Shown: positions 34,737-42,721 of the stretch, one piece after another
How positions within the stretch are numbered: position 1 is the first letter of the stretch
How the letters are laid out: every line of letters begins with the position of its first letter
NCBI RefSeq assembly: GCF_010548245.1
Contig: NZ_JAAGLR010000817.1
Location: 1 to 46,337 of the forward strand
Source of the DNA: Streptomyces sp. SID11385
Lineage (GTDB): Bacteria > Actinomycetota > Actinomycetes > Streptomycetales > Streptomycetaceae
DNA length: 46,337 bases
Direction: 5' to 3'
The notes under the pieces: generated by a model
Databases searched by the model: none
What the model saw: only the letters and a program-made list of their open reading frames with translations
Told to the model about the DNA's origin: nothing
Program-made: the position numbers and the translations under genes

Positions 34737-35239
34737 CAGGAACCACCGCCGCTCGTGAGGCGGCACCAGGCCCGAGTCGCCGCGGCGCCGGTCCGCAGGG
34801 ACCACGCGTCGGCCAGAGCGGCGACGATCAGCAACCCGCGCCCCGACTCGTCGTCCTCACCGGGAACCGCCGGGATCACGGAACTCGGGCGGAGGCAGCC
34901 GCCGTCGGTGACCGTGATCTCGACTTCCAGCCCACCTGCGGCCGGCCGGGTGCGGTCCACACACAGGACGAGGGGAGCCCGCCCCGACGCGAAGGCGTTG
35001 GTGGCGAGTTCGGAGGTGATGAGGCGGGCGTCGTCGAGGAGTTCTCGTGCCGCGCCGTGCAGGGCGACCGTGACGGCTGCTCGGGCGATCTCGGCCGCCT
35101 CCGGGCCGTACGGGAGGTCCGTGAGAAGCGTGGTCGTGCCGATGGCGGCTTCGCGTGCGGTCGCGGCTGCCGTCTGGCCGTCGTCGCGCTCCAGCACGCT
35201 GCCCTGTCCGCCCCGGACGGTCCTTGTGTGGGGTCCCAA
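34736..35239 (-). CDS. RsbW-like ATP-binding protein
   Basis: The 167-residue protein has a single histidine-kinase-type ATPase fold: N box LITSELATNAF, DGG (ITVTDGGCLR) and G box GRGLLIVAAL. Streptomyces encodes dozens of such anti-sigma-factor-like or regulatory ATP-binding proteins, usually with HTH partners; here the divergent HTH/TPR gene at 35443 is the natural partner. It is first in the nine-gene operon, so it may feed back on the cluster's expression. A hairpin (35266-35287) lies just upstream of its start. Confidence 0.85.
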   Translation of the reverse strand: MGPHTRTVRGGQGSVLERDDGQTAAATAREAAIGTTTLLTDLPYGPEAAEIARAAVTVALHGAARELLDDARLITSELATNAFASGRAPLVLCVDRTRPAAGGLEVEITVTDGGCLRPSSVIPAVPGEDDESGRGLLIVAALADAWSLRTGAAATRAWCRLTSGGGS

Positions 35240-35265
35240 GGCTCACCTCTTTCTCCGTGGGCTCT

Positions 35266-35287
35266 CCCCGGCGGACTGTCGCCGGGG
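35266..35287. promoter_or_regulatory. Hairpin upstream of the nine-gene operon
   Basis: CCCCGGCG (35266-35273) pairs with CGCCGGGG (35280-35287) around a 6-nt loop, 27 bases before the start of the ATP-binding gene. It would fall in the 5' leader of the operon transcript and could act as an attenuator or merely as a palindromic operator. Confidence 0.4.
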
Positions 35288-35324
35288 TCCAAGAAGACCC
35301 GAGGGGGAGGGGGCCCAGGGACCC

Positions 35325-35348
35325 GATCAACCGGTCAACTCGGTCAAC
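35325..35348. promoter_or_regulatory. GGTCAAC direct-repeat operator candidate
   Basis: Three direct copies, GATCAAC (35325-35331), CGGTCAAC (35332-35339) and CGGTCAAC (35341-35348), lie in the divergent gap between the operon and its putative regulator. On the minus strand they read GTTGACC, so one could also serve as a -35 box. The head-to-tail arrangement suggests cooperative regulator binding. Confidence 0.5.
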
Positions 35349-35442
35349 TTCTCGGCGCAAGAGGTGGATCGGCCGCGCATGGGCATCACGATGGTGAGGC
35401 GGGCCGACGAGAGGCGCACCGCTCAGGCAAAGGTGGTCGTGG

Positions 35443-36885
35443 ATGGCACCACACACGGGGGAACCGAACGCCGTGCTGGCCGGGTGCCTCGACGAACTCG
35501 GCTGGAGCCCGAAGGCGCTCGCGCGCAAGCTCAACCGGGTGTTCGGCACGGGTACGGTGGCCGAGTCGGCGCCGTACCACTGGCGGGACGCGGGCGCGTT
35601 GCCCCGAAGCCCCCTGCCCGCGATGACCGCCTATGTCCTGGCCCAGGAGCTGGGCAGACCGGTGTCCGTCGCCGACCTGTGGCAGGGGCGCGCGGGCGAC
35701 TCCTCCGCGCTCGTCCCCGCCGACACGGATCTCGCGCGGCCGTGGACCAGGCACGGCATGGAGGCGATCGTGGAGGACTGGGTACGAGGCGGGCTCGTCG
35801 ATCGCCGCCGCTTCCTCGCGATCTCGGGCGCGGGCCTGCTGGCGATCGTCGCCCAGTACCTCGACGGGGCGGCCGGCCGGGGAAGCTATCCGCCCGGCAG
35901 CGCGCTGAGCGGCCCCGATCCGCTCATCGAGCAGGTCGAGCACCACCTCCCCATGCTGTCCGCACTGGACGACGAACACGGCGGAGCACGCCATCTCCCC
36001 TACGTAGGTGCTCAGTTCCGCGCGATCGGTCTGCTCATCCACGACGGAGGGCACTCCCCCGCCACCGCGACCCGTCTCGTCCGGGCACTCGCGGAGATCG
36101 GACAGCTCGCCGGATGGATGGCCTTCGACGCCGCCGACCACGGCCTCGCCCAGCGCTACTTCGTCACCGCGCTCCGCGCCGCGCACCAGGTCAACGATCT
36201 GCCGCTGTCGGCGCACATCCTCGGCGACCTCTCCTTCCAGGCCGCGAGCCGGGGCCACCCGGCGGACGCCATCGCCCTCGGCGAAGCCGCCCGCCGCGCG
36301 AGCGAGGCCGCGCCGCCCGTCGTCCGCGCGTCCGTACTCTCCCGGCTGGCGTACGCGTACGCCGTCGCCGGGCGGGACGACGACTTCGCACACGCCCGGG
36401 GGACGGCGGCCGAACTGATCGCCTCACGGAACGGCGGGCGGGAGGAGCCCCGCTGGATGTACTTCCTGACCCCCAACCACCTCGACTGCCAGGCCGGTTA
36501 CGGGCTCGTGCAGATGGGCCGCGCCGAGCTGCGGTCGGAGAACGGGCGAAAAGGGCGGCGGCTTCTGGCACAGGGCACGGAGATGCTGCGCTCGGGGGCG
36601 TACGAGGTGCCCCGGGGCGATCCCAGTCAGCGCAGAGCCATGTTCGAGGGCGCATGGCTGGCTCTCGGGCACAGCGCGCACGGCGACTTGGAAACCGCCT
36701 GCGAGGTCGGACGCATCGTGGCCGACCGCCTGCACGTCGTGCGCTCGCCCCGCAGCGCGGCCCTGCTCCACCAGCTCGCGGCGGACCTTCGCCGAAGGCA
36801 GCGCAACGCCCACGTCCGTACGTTCCTCCCCGAGCTGGAGCACGCGCTCGCCGAGCACGCTCCGGCGGTGCCGCCCGGTCGTTAG
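35443..36885 (+). CDS. HTH transcriptional regulator with TPR-like C-terminus
   Basis: The protein has 480 residues. The N-terminus resembles an XRE-like HTH (LDELGWSPKALARKLNRVFG, then YHWRDAGALPRSPLPAMTAYVLAQELG). After a linker with a hydrophobic stretch (FLAISGAGLLAIVAQYL near 125-142) the rest is helical, with Ala-rich repeats resembling TPR (GLAQRYFVTALRAAHQVNDLPLSAHILGDLSFQAASRG). Such proteins are common pathway regulators in Streptomyces. It is transcribed away from the nine-gene operon, with shared direct repeats between, so it is the prime candidate regulator of that operon. The ligand is unknown. Confidence 0.8.
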   Translation: MAPHTGEPNAVLAGCLDELGWSPKALARKLNRVFGTGTVAESAPYHWRDAGALPRSPLPAMTAYVLAQELGRPVSVADLWQGRAGDSSALVPADTDLARPWTRHGMEAIVEDWVRGGLVDRRRFLAISGAGLLAIVAQYLDGAAGRGSYPPGSALSGPDPLIEQVEHHLPMLSALDDEHGGARHLPYVGAQFRAIGLLIHDGGHSPATATRLVRALAEIGQLAGWMAFDAADHGLAQRYFVTALRAAHQVNDLPLSAHILGDLSFQAASRGHPADAIALGEAARRASEAAPPVVRASVLSRLAYAYAVAGRDDDFAHARGTAAELIASRNGGREEPRWMYFLTPNHLDCQAGYGLVQMGRAELRSENGRKGRRLLAQGTEMLRSGAYEVPRGDPSQRRAMFEGAWLALGHSAHGDLETACEVGRIVADRLHVVRSPRSAALLHQLAADLRRRQRNAHVRTFLPELEHALAEHAPAVPPGR

Positions 36886-36894
36886 GGTCGGTGC

Positions 36895-37842
36895 ATGACC
36901 GGAGTTGAGCGGGTTGTCGTTGTCGGAGCGGGCGTCGCCGGGCTCACCACCGCGGTCGTTCTCGCGGAGGCGGGACTGGCGGTGCACGTGGTGGCCGAGG
37001 AGATCCCGGGGGTCACGTCGCTGGCGGCGGGGGCGATGTGGGGGCCGTACCTGGTCGAGCCGAAGGCCAAGGTGGACGAGTGGAGCCGACGGTCGCTGGA
37101 GGTCTTCCGAGAGCTGGCCGGGGACCCGGCGACGGGCGTACGGCTGACGAGCGGCATCGAGGCATCGCGTACGGCGGAGGTTCCACCGGAGTGGGCGACG
37201 ACGCTGCCGGACCATCGCCCGTGCGAGGCGGCTGAGCTGCCGCCGGGGTTCACGGCCGGATACCGGTTCACCGTGCCGCTGATCGACATGCCCGTTTACC
37301 TGGGGTACTTGCTGCGCCGGCTGGAGGCGACCGGAGGGACGGTCGAGGAGCGGCGCGTGCCCTCGCTCGCGCAGGCGGGACCGGCTGACGTGCTCGTGAA
37401 CTGCTCGGGGATGGGGGCGCGGGAGCTGGCCCCGGACGGTGATCTACGGCCGATTCGCGGTCAGCACGTCGTGGTCGAGAACCCGGGCCTGACGGAGTTC
37501 TTCTCGGAGGACACGGGGACCTCGCCGGAGCTGTTGTGCTTCTACCCGCACGGGAAGACGGTCGTGTTGGGCGGTACGGCGGTCGAGGGCGAAGTCGGCC
37601 TCGCGCGGGACGACGAGGCGGCGGCCGGGATTCTGGCCCGGTGCGCGGAAGTCGAGCCGCGACTGGCGGGGGCGCGCGTTTTGGACCACCGGGTGGGAGC
37701 CAGGCCAACCCGCGCCGCCGTGCGCGTGGAGGAGGAACGGGCGACGGTCGGGGCGCGGGTCGTGCACAACTACGGGCACGGGGGTGCGGGGGTGACGTTG
37801 TCGTGGGGGTGCGCGGGGGAAGCTCTCAGGTTGGCCCTTTAA
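36895..37842 (+). CDS. D-amino-acid-oxidase-type FAD protein
   Basis: The 315-residue flavoprotein starts with a dinucleotide-binding VVVVGAGVAGLTTAVVLAEAG, has the conserved AAGAMWGPY segment and the C-terminal DAAO signature VHNYGHGGAGVTLSWGCA. These fit D-amino-acid oxidases (DAAO, DASPO) that deaminate D-amino acids to keto acids. A Tyr/Arg pair for carboxylate binding is plausible but I did not assign it. It starts nine bases after the regulator stop and so is probably cotranscribed; a link to the operon's product is conjectural. Confidence 0.9.
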   Translation: MTGVERVVVVGAGVAGLTTAVVLAEAGLAVHVVAEEIPGVTSLAAGAMWGPYLVEPKAKVDEWSRRSLEVFRELAGDPATGVRLTSGIEASRTAEVPPEWATTLPDHRPCEAAELPPGFTAGYRFTVPLIDMPVYLGYLLRRLEATGGTVEERRVPSLAQAGPADVLVNCSGMGARELAPDGDLRPIRGQHVVVENPGLTEFFSEDTGTSPELLCFYPHGKTVVLGGTAVEGEVGLARDDEAAAGILARCAEVEPRLAGARVLDHRVGARPTRAAVRVEEERATVGARVVHNYGHGGAGVTLSWGCAGEALRLAL

Positions 37843-38064
37843 TCAGAAACTGAGCCTTTTCGATGCCGGCCGTCGGGCGCCATGTGGAGTGACCAGGGGG
37901 CGTCCTGTCGCATGGCGGGATCGCTGGTCAACAGCCTGGACCATCTACAGCCAAGGCCGAGAACCAACCCTCTGACCAGGAAGGTGCCAAGTCGAAAAGA
38001 GCTCCTTGGGTGGAGGTTTTCAAGTATTCCGCGAAGTGTCGGTGAGAGGTGGGAAGATCGGTGC
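37843..38064. other. Upstream region of STAND-nuclease gene
   Basis: No gene is supported in this gap of 222 bp. It is richer in A and T than the flanks (for example CTTTAATCAGAAACTGAG). An in-frame extension of the next gene reaches 37882 but has no ribosome site. I found no clear attachment site or tRNA fragment here, though a mobile-element border is expected near this point. Confidence 0.4.
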
Positions 38065-41000
38065 ATGGCAGGTGGTGTGTTCGGTTTCCAGGTTCCTCGG
38101 GTGTGCCAGGTCCGGGGCGGTAGCGGCCCTGAGACAGACCTGTTCACTGCAGATGACGGGGCTTTCCGAGTGGACGGCCAGGGGCTGGTGACGGAAGTGA
38201 GCCAGCTGGACGAGGGGGCGCTGGTGTCTCCGTCGGTGGTGGCGGCGTCCGGAGCGATGGTGGTGCTCGGGGAGCCGGGCGTGGGGAAGACCTCGGTGCT
38301 GACCAGTCTGGTCGAGGGGCTGCCTCGCCTGGAGGAGGTGTGGGAGTGGGAGGGGGGCGAGGACGCCTGTGTGTGGGTGTCGGGCGGGGATCTGACGGAG
38401 ACCTCATACGCGGACGAGCTCGGCTGCCACTTCGAGGCGCTGCCTGCGGCAGGCAGCACCGGCGGTGGCGCCGGAATGCTGACGGTCGTGTTGGACCAGG
38501 CCGACGAGAGCTCTTATCTGAGACATCTGTCCAAGCGGCTGAAGAGATCGTTGCGTGGCCGGGATGTCAGCCGGGTCCGGTTCCTGATGGCCTGCCGCAC
38601 GGCCGACTACCCACCCGACGCGACGGGCGTGCTGACCGAGGTTTTCGGCACATGCCGTTGCGTGGATCTGGCGCCGCTGAGTCGGCAGGAAGCGGTCGCG
38701 CTGGTCGACAGCGCCGGGGCGCCGGGGGAAGAGGTGGTGACCGCAGCCGAGGTCGCCGGTGCGGCGGCACTGGCCTGCGTCCCGCTGACCCTGGAACTGC
38801 TGGTGATGACTTACCGCGTCGACGGCCGGCTGTATGGCACGCCCCGCGAGTTGTTCGCCCGCGGTGTGCAGCACCTCGCAGAGGATCCTGACCCTGACAG
38901 GCTCAGCCACGCTGTCACCACGACCGCGCCGCAGCGCCTGGTGGTGGCTGGACGGATCGCTGCCTGGATGCTGTTGTCCGGTCACCGGAGCGTGTGGCGC
39001 GGCCACAGCCTCAGCGCAGGTACCTTCGATCTGCCCGGCGAGCGGCTGGCGTCCGGCCAAGAGCAGACGATCGCCGGCGCCTTTGACGTCACCCCGCAGG
39101 TAGTCCAAGAGACCTTAAAAACAGCCTTGTTCACGGCCCCAGATGCCAACCGGGTCTCCTTCCGGCATTCGTCCGTGGCCGCCTACCTCGCCGCGCTGTA
39201 CCTGATCGAACGTCAGGCCACACAGCGACAGCTTGAGAACCTGTTCCTGGTCGGCGCCCCCGACGGCGGGACCGCCAGCATCCCTATCCCGCTGCGGGAG
39301 ACCGCCGCCTGGTTGGTCGCGATGAACCCCACAGCCACCAGGTGGTTGGTCGGCGCCGACCCCGAGAGCCTGGCAGCACACAGCGGGCTGGTGCGGTCCG
39401 ATGAGATCCGACAGCTGACAGTGGAACGCCTCTTGGACCGCGCCGCCCAGATCGAGCTCAGCGGACACAGCTGGCAGCCGACCAACTGGGACCTCCAGCA
39501 TCCCCAGCTGGGAGACCAGCTCACCGACGTGCTCCGGGCGGCTCCCGAGGGCGAGGCAGCCGACTGGCCGACCAGGGCGCGCATCCGGCTGGCGATCCGG
39601 CTGGCGCAGGACACCGGCACCATCCACTCGGGGCTGGCCGGAGCACTCCTGCACCTGGTGGAGAACGACACCTGGCACCAGACTGAACGCCGCCTGGCCG
39701 CACGCGCGGCATTCACCTGCGACCCCGGCCTCGCCATCCCCGTCCTCAAAGAGGTCCTCGCCTCGCTCATCGACCCTGCCCACGTGGACGCTGTCGACCC
39801 CGACGACGGCCTCCGAGGCACCGTGCTGAGCGTGCTGTGGCCGGACCACCTGGACGCGGGGACCATGCTTGCAGCACTCCGTCCCCCGCGATCCCAGCAC
39901 ACCTACGGCATGTACGCCCACTTCCTGAGGATCATGCCGGATCGGTGCACGGACGAGCAGCTCCCGGAGGTCCTTACCTGGGCCGAGAAAGCCACTACTG
40001 CTTCCGCCCGGCCCGCGCCGACAGCCCAAGACAACTTGGCAGAGACCACAGTGCTGGCCAAGGGGGCCTCCGAGGACCAAGCGAGGGGCGGCTTCGACTT
40101 CGCACCCCACCGGGTGGGCTCCGGACTGCTCGACGCCTTGGTCAACCGGACCCTTAGCAGCCAGAACGCGACACAGCACCTGGACGCCCTGGCCAGGATT
40201 ATCTTCTCCCGGTTCCAGAGCCACCACACCGTTCGCATGCCCGACGCGCTGCAGCCTGACGAGCACGGACAGGAGCCCCATCACGTGCAGAAACTGCGCC
40301 ATGCCCTGGCCCATGCACTCATCGGTGAGGCCGTCCGCAGAAAGATCGAACCTCGCCTCGCGGCCTGGCTCATCGTGCGGGAATGGGAGCGCCGATCGCC
40401 TCTGCTATGGGGCTCCGCGCCCGAGCGTTTTGGCCGCCATCTCCTGCTGGACGAAGCCGACTTCCCCTGGGCATGGGAGCAGATACAGTCTGCTGCGGCA
40501 TCCGGGAACGAGGAGGTCATGCACGCCTTCGGCGAACTGGCCTCTAGCCTGTTCCCCCACGGCGACCAGGACGCCTTTGAACTGGCCTACGACAATCACC
40601 ACCCCGGTTGGCCGTACATGCGCCACCTCTACGAGGCTGTAGACCTCGGGAGCGCTCTAGCCAAGGCATGGCGCCGCAATCATCAGGGGCAGGACAGCAC
40701 CTGGCCGGAGTCGACCGCCTTCCTCGCCGAGCAGAATCACCTCCTCGCCGACGCCAGAGATGGTGACAACGACAGCCTCTGGAAGTTCCTGTGGCGCCTG
40801 CACGTAAACCCGCAGACCGGCCACTCCGAGGAGTTGTCCGACACCATCCGCGCCTGGCCGGGAAGCGCCGCCCTCCAAGACAGCCTCACCGACCTGGCCG
40901 ACCTCGCACTGCGCTACCTCACCATCGAGAACGATCACGCCGACTCCTGGCTCGGGCAGAAACTGCACGACAAGCGCTCATGGGCCGGGTACGCCCTCCT

Positions 41001-42657
41001 TACCGAACTGCACCACGCCAACCGCATCACAGACCTGCCACCTAGCGCCTGGAGGGCGTGGGCCGCGGCTCTCCTCACCGAGAACCTGCATCTGGCCACC
41101 AGCTACACCGAAGACACCCGACGGGACCTGCTGCGCATGGTCGCCGCCCACGCTCCCGAGGAACTGGCACGCCGCGTCGACCAACTGGCCCGAGCAGAAC
41201 TAGCCGACGGCAGCCAGCCTCTCCAGCTCAACCCGCTCGACCCGCGCTGGGCACCACAACTGCGCGGCGCCCTGGAGCACCTCGCCGCCGGCCTCACCGC
41301 CCGGCTCCGGGTTGTCCAGACCACCAGCACGGGATCCGTTGGACCAGCCGCCTCAGACCACAGCCCTCTGCAGGTGCCCGACACCAGCGAAGCTCGTGAC
41401 GCCGCCATACGGACCTGGCACAGCCTCCTCACTTCGCTCCTGGAAGCCGACAGCCAGGTTGCCTATGACATCGCGGAAACCGTACTCTTCGCGCCCGCCG
41501 AAGCACCTGAGTCCGCCGACCTCCTCCTACCGGCCGCCCAGGCTCTTCTGGTCACGGACGCCGCCACACACTGGCCCCGCATCCGGGCTCTTACCGCAGC
41601 CCATCCCGGCCTCAGCCACCAACTCGCCGAAGCCTGCGCCCAAGGCCACATCAGCACGCCGATCCAGACCTCCCTCGCTGAAGCGGGACTCGCAGGCCTG
41701 TACCACTGGCTTAGCGACCTGTACGCGCCCGAAGAAGACATGAACCCCCTGGGGGCCCACTGGGTGACCCCGCAGGAGCAGGCGAGACGGTGGCGGGACT
41801 CCTTGCTCGGGGAACTGAGTCAGCGGGCCACCGCGGAAGCCGTCATCGAACTCGGGAAATTGGCCAACGAGTATCCCGACAGGCTGTCTATCGCCGCGGC
41901 TCTAATCACCGCAAGAACCCAGTACAGCGCCGCTAGCTGGGACCAGGTGCGGCTGGAAGACGTCATCAAAGTCCTCCATGACCCCGCACGGCGCGTCCTC
42001 CGTACCAGTACCGATCTCCTGGCCGCTGCCAGCGAGGTCCTTGAGCAGATCGCACAGGACATCCCTTCCCATGGCGAGCTGCTCTGGGACAGGACCCCTG
42101 GCAAACGCACCCGCAGAAAACCCCCCACAGCCGAGGACGCATCGGTTCCGGACACCTGGCGGCCCAAGCCCGAAGCGGCCCTATGTGCATACCTCACACA
42201 TGAGCTTCGCCTGCGGCTGGGCGGCCACCACGTCGCGGTGAACCGGGAGGTGCTGATTCATCCCACCGACGCCTATGGCGCGGGGAACCGAACCGACATC
42301 CTCATCGACGCCATGCCGACCCCTGGCGACAGCCCCCACTCCGCCTCGGAAGAACCGGTCAAACTCGTCATTGAGGTCAAGGGGTCCTGGAACCCAGGCG
42401 TTACCACTGCTCAGGAGGGCCAGCTGGCGGGCAGGTACCTGCCCGAAACGAAGACCGACGCAGGCATCTACCTCGTGGGCTGGTACCCGATAGATCTATG
42501 GGACGCCGTGGGGGACACGCGTAAAACTCAGGCGAAGAAGCTCGACCTCAGTACGCTGCGCACGCATCTGGCCGAGCAGGCGCGGAAGATCTCCGAGGCC
42601 GCGACAGTGCACCTGCGTCCCATGGTGGTCGAAATCCCCCGGCCGTACTCCGGGTAG
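38065..42657 (+). CDS. STAND/NACHT-like NTPase with C-terminal PD-(D/E)XK motif
   Basis: The 1530-residue protein has an N-terminal P-loop NTPase: Walker A GEPGVGKTS (69-77), Walker B LTVVLDQADE (139-148) and a sensor-like RFLMACRTADYP (172-183). RVSFRHSSVAAYLAALYLIE (about 370-390) matches the winged-helix end of NACHT/STAND ATPases. About 1000 residues of helical, Leu/Ala/Trp-rich repeats follow, probably a sensor. The C-terminal part has NRTDILID (D1411), 26 residues later VIEVKG (E1437, K1439) and QLAGRYL, a PD-(D/E)XK nuclease signature. I infer an antiviral NTPase-nuclease. ATG 38065 is best but not certain. A TTA codon (residue 351) is present. Codon use is less GC-biased than neighbours, suggesting transfer. 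Confidence 0.85.
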   Translation: MAGGVFGFQVPRVCQVRGGSGPETDLFTADDGAFRVDGQGLVTEVSQLDEGALVSPSVVAASGAMVVLGEPGVGKTSVLTSLVEGLPRLEEVWEWEGGEDACVWVSGGDLTETSYADELGCHFEALPAAGSTGGGAGMLTVVLDQADESSYLRHLSKRLKRSLRGRDVSRVRFLMACRTADYPPDATGVLTEVFGTCRCVDLAPLSRQEAVALVDSAGAPGEEVVTAAEVAGAAALACVPLTLELLVMTYRVDGRLYGTPRELFARGVQHLAEDPDPDRLSHAVTTTAPQRLVVAGRIAAWMLLSGHRSVWRGHSLSAGTFDLPGERLASGQEQTIAGAFDVTPQVVQETLKTALFTAPDANRVSFRHSSVAAYLAALYLIERQATQRQLENLFLVGAPDGGTASIPIPLRETAAWLVAMNPTATRWLVGADPESLAAHSGLVRSDEIRQLTVERLLDRAAQIELSGHSWQPTNWDLQHPQLGDQLTDVLRAAPEGEAADWPTRARIRLAIRLAQDTGTIHSGLAGALLHLVENDTWHQTERRLAARAAFTCDPGLAIPVLKEVLASLIDPAHVDAVDPDDGLRGTVLSVLWPDHLDAGTMLAALRPPRSQHTYGMYAHFLRIMPDRCTDEQLPEVLTWAEKATTASARPAPTAQDNLAETTVLAKGASEDQARGGFDFAPHRVGSGLLDALVNRTLSSQNATQHLDALARIIFSRFQSHHTVRMPDALQPDEHGQEPHHVQKLRHALAHALIGEAVRRKIEPRLAAWLIVREWERRSPLLWGSAPERFGRHLLLDEADFPWAWEQIQSAAASGNEEVMHAFGELASSLFPHGDQDAFELAYDNHHPGWPYMRHLYEAVDLGSALAKAWRRNHQGQDSTWPESTAFLAEQNHLLADARDGDNDSLWKFLWRLHVNPQTGHSEELSDTIRAWPGSAALQDSLTDLADLALRYLTIENDHADSWLGQKLHDKRSWAGYALLTELHHANRITDLPPSAWRAWAAALLTENLHLATSYTEDTRRDLLRMVAAHAPEELARRVDQLARAELADGSQPLQLNPLDPRWAPQLRGALEHLAAGLTARLRVVQTTSTGSVGPAASDHSPLQVPDTSEARDAAIRTWHSLLTSLLEADSQVAYDIAETVLFAPAEAPESADLLLPAAQALLVTDAATHWPRIRALTAAHPGLSHQLAEACAQGHISTPIQTSLAEAGLAGLYHWLSDLYAPEEDMNPLGAHWVTPQEQARRWRDSLLGELSQRATAEAVIELGKLANEYPDRLSIAAALITARTQYSAASWDQVRLEDVIKVLHDPARRVLRTSTDLLAAASEVLEQIAQDIPSHGELLWDRTPGKRTRRKPPTAEDASVPDTWRPKPEAALCAYLTHELRLRLGGHHVAVNREVLIHPTDAYGAGNRTDILIDAMPTPGDSPHSASEEPVKLVIEVKGSWNPGVTTAQEGQLAGRYLPETKTDAGIYLVGWYPIDLWDAVGDTRKTQAKKLDLSTLRTHLAEQARKISEAATVHLRPMVVEIPRPYSG

Positions 42658-42721
42658 AGGCAGTGCTCACCCAGACTGCTGGCCAGGTGAGTGGTCCACA
42701 ATATTTACCGTCACATACGTC
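42658..42721. terminator. Convergent gap with terminator-like hairpin
   Basis: CTCACC at 42666-42671 and GGTGAG at 42686-42691 form a stem, with an inner CCAG/CTGG pairing, between the 3' ends of the NTPase and relaxase genes. Followed by the AT-rich CACAATATTTACC, it is a fair bidirectional terminator candidate. Confidence 0.4.

Noticed and set aside
33591-36908. An 1105-codon plus-strand frame
   Set aside because: Spans antisense of a glycosyltransferase and an out-of-phase overlap of the HTH regulator; no domain, very high Arg/Gly/Glu.
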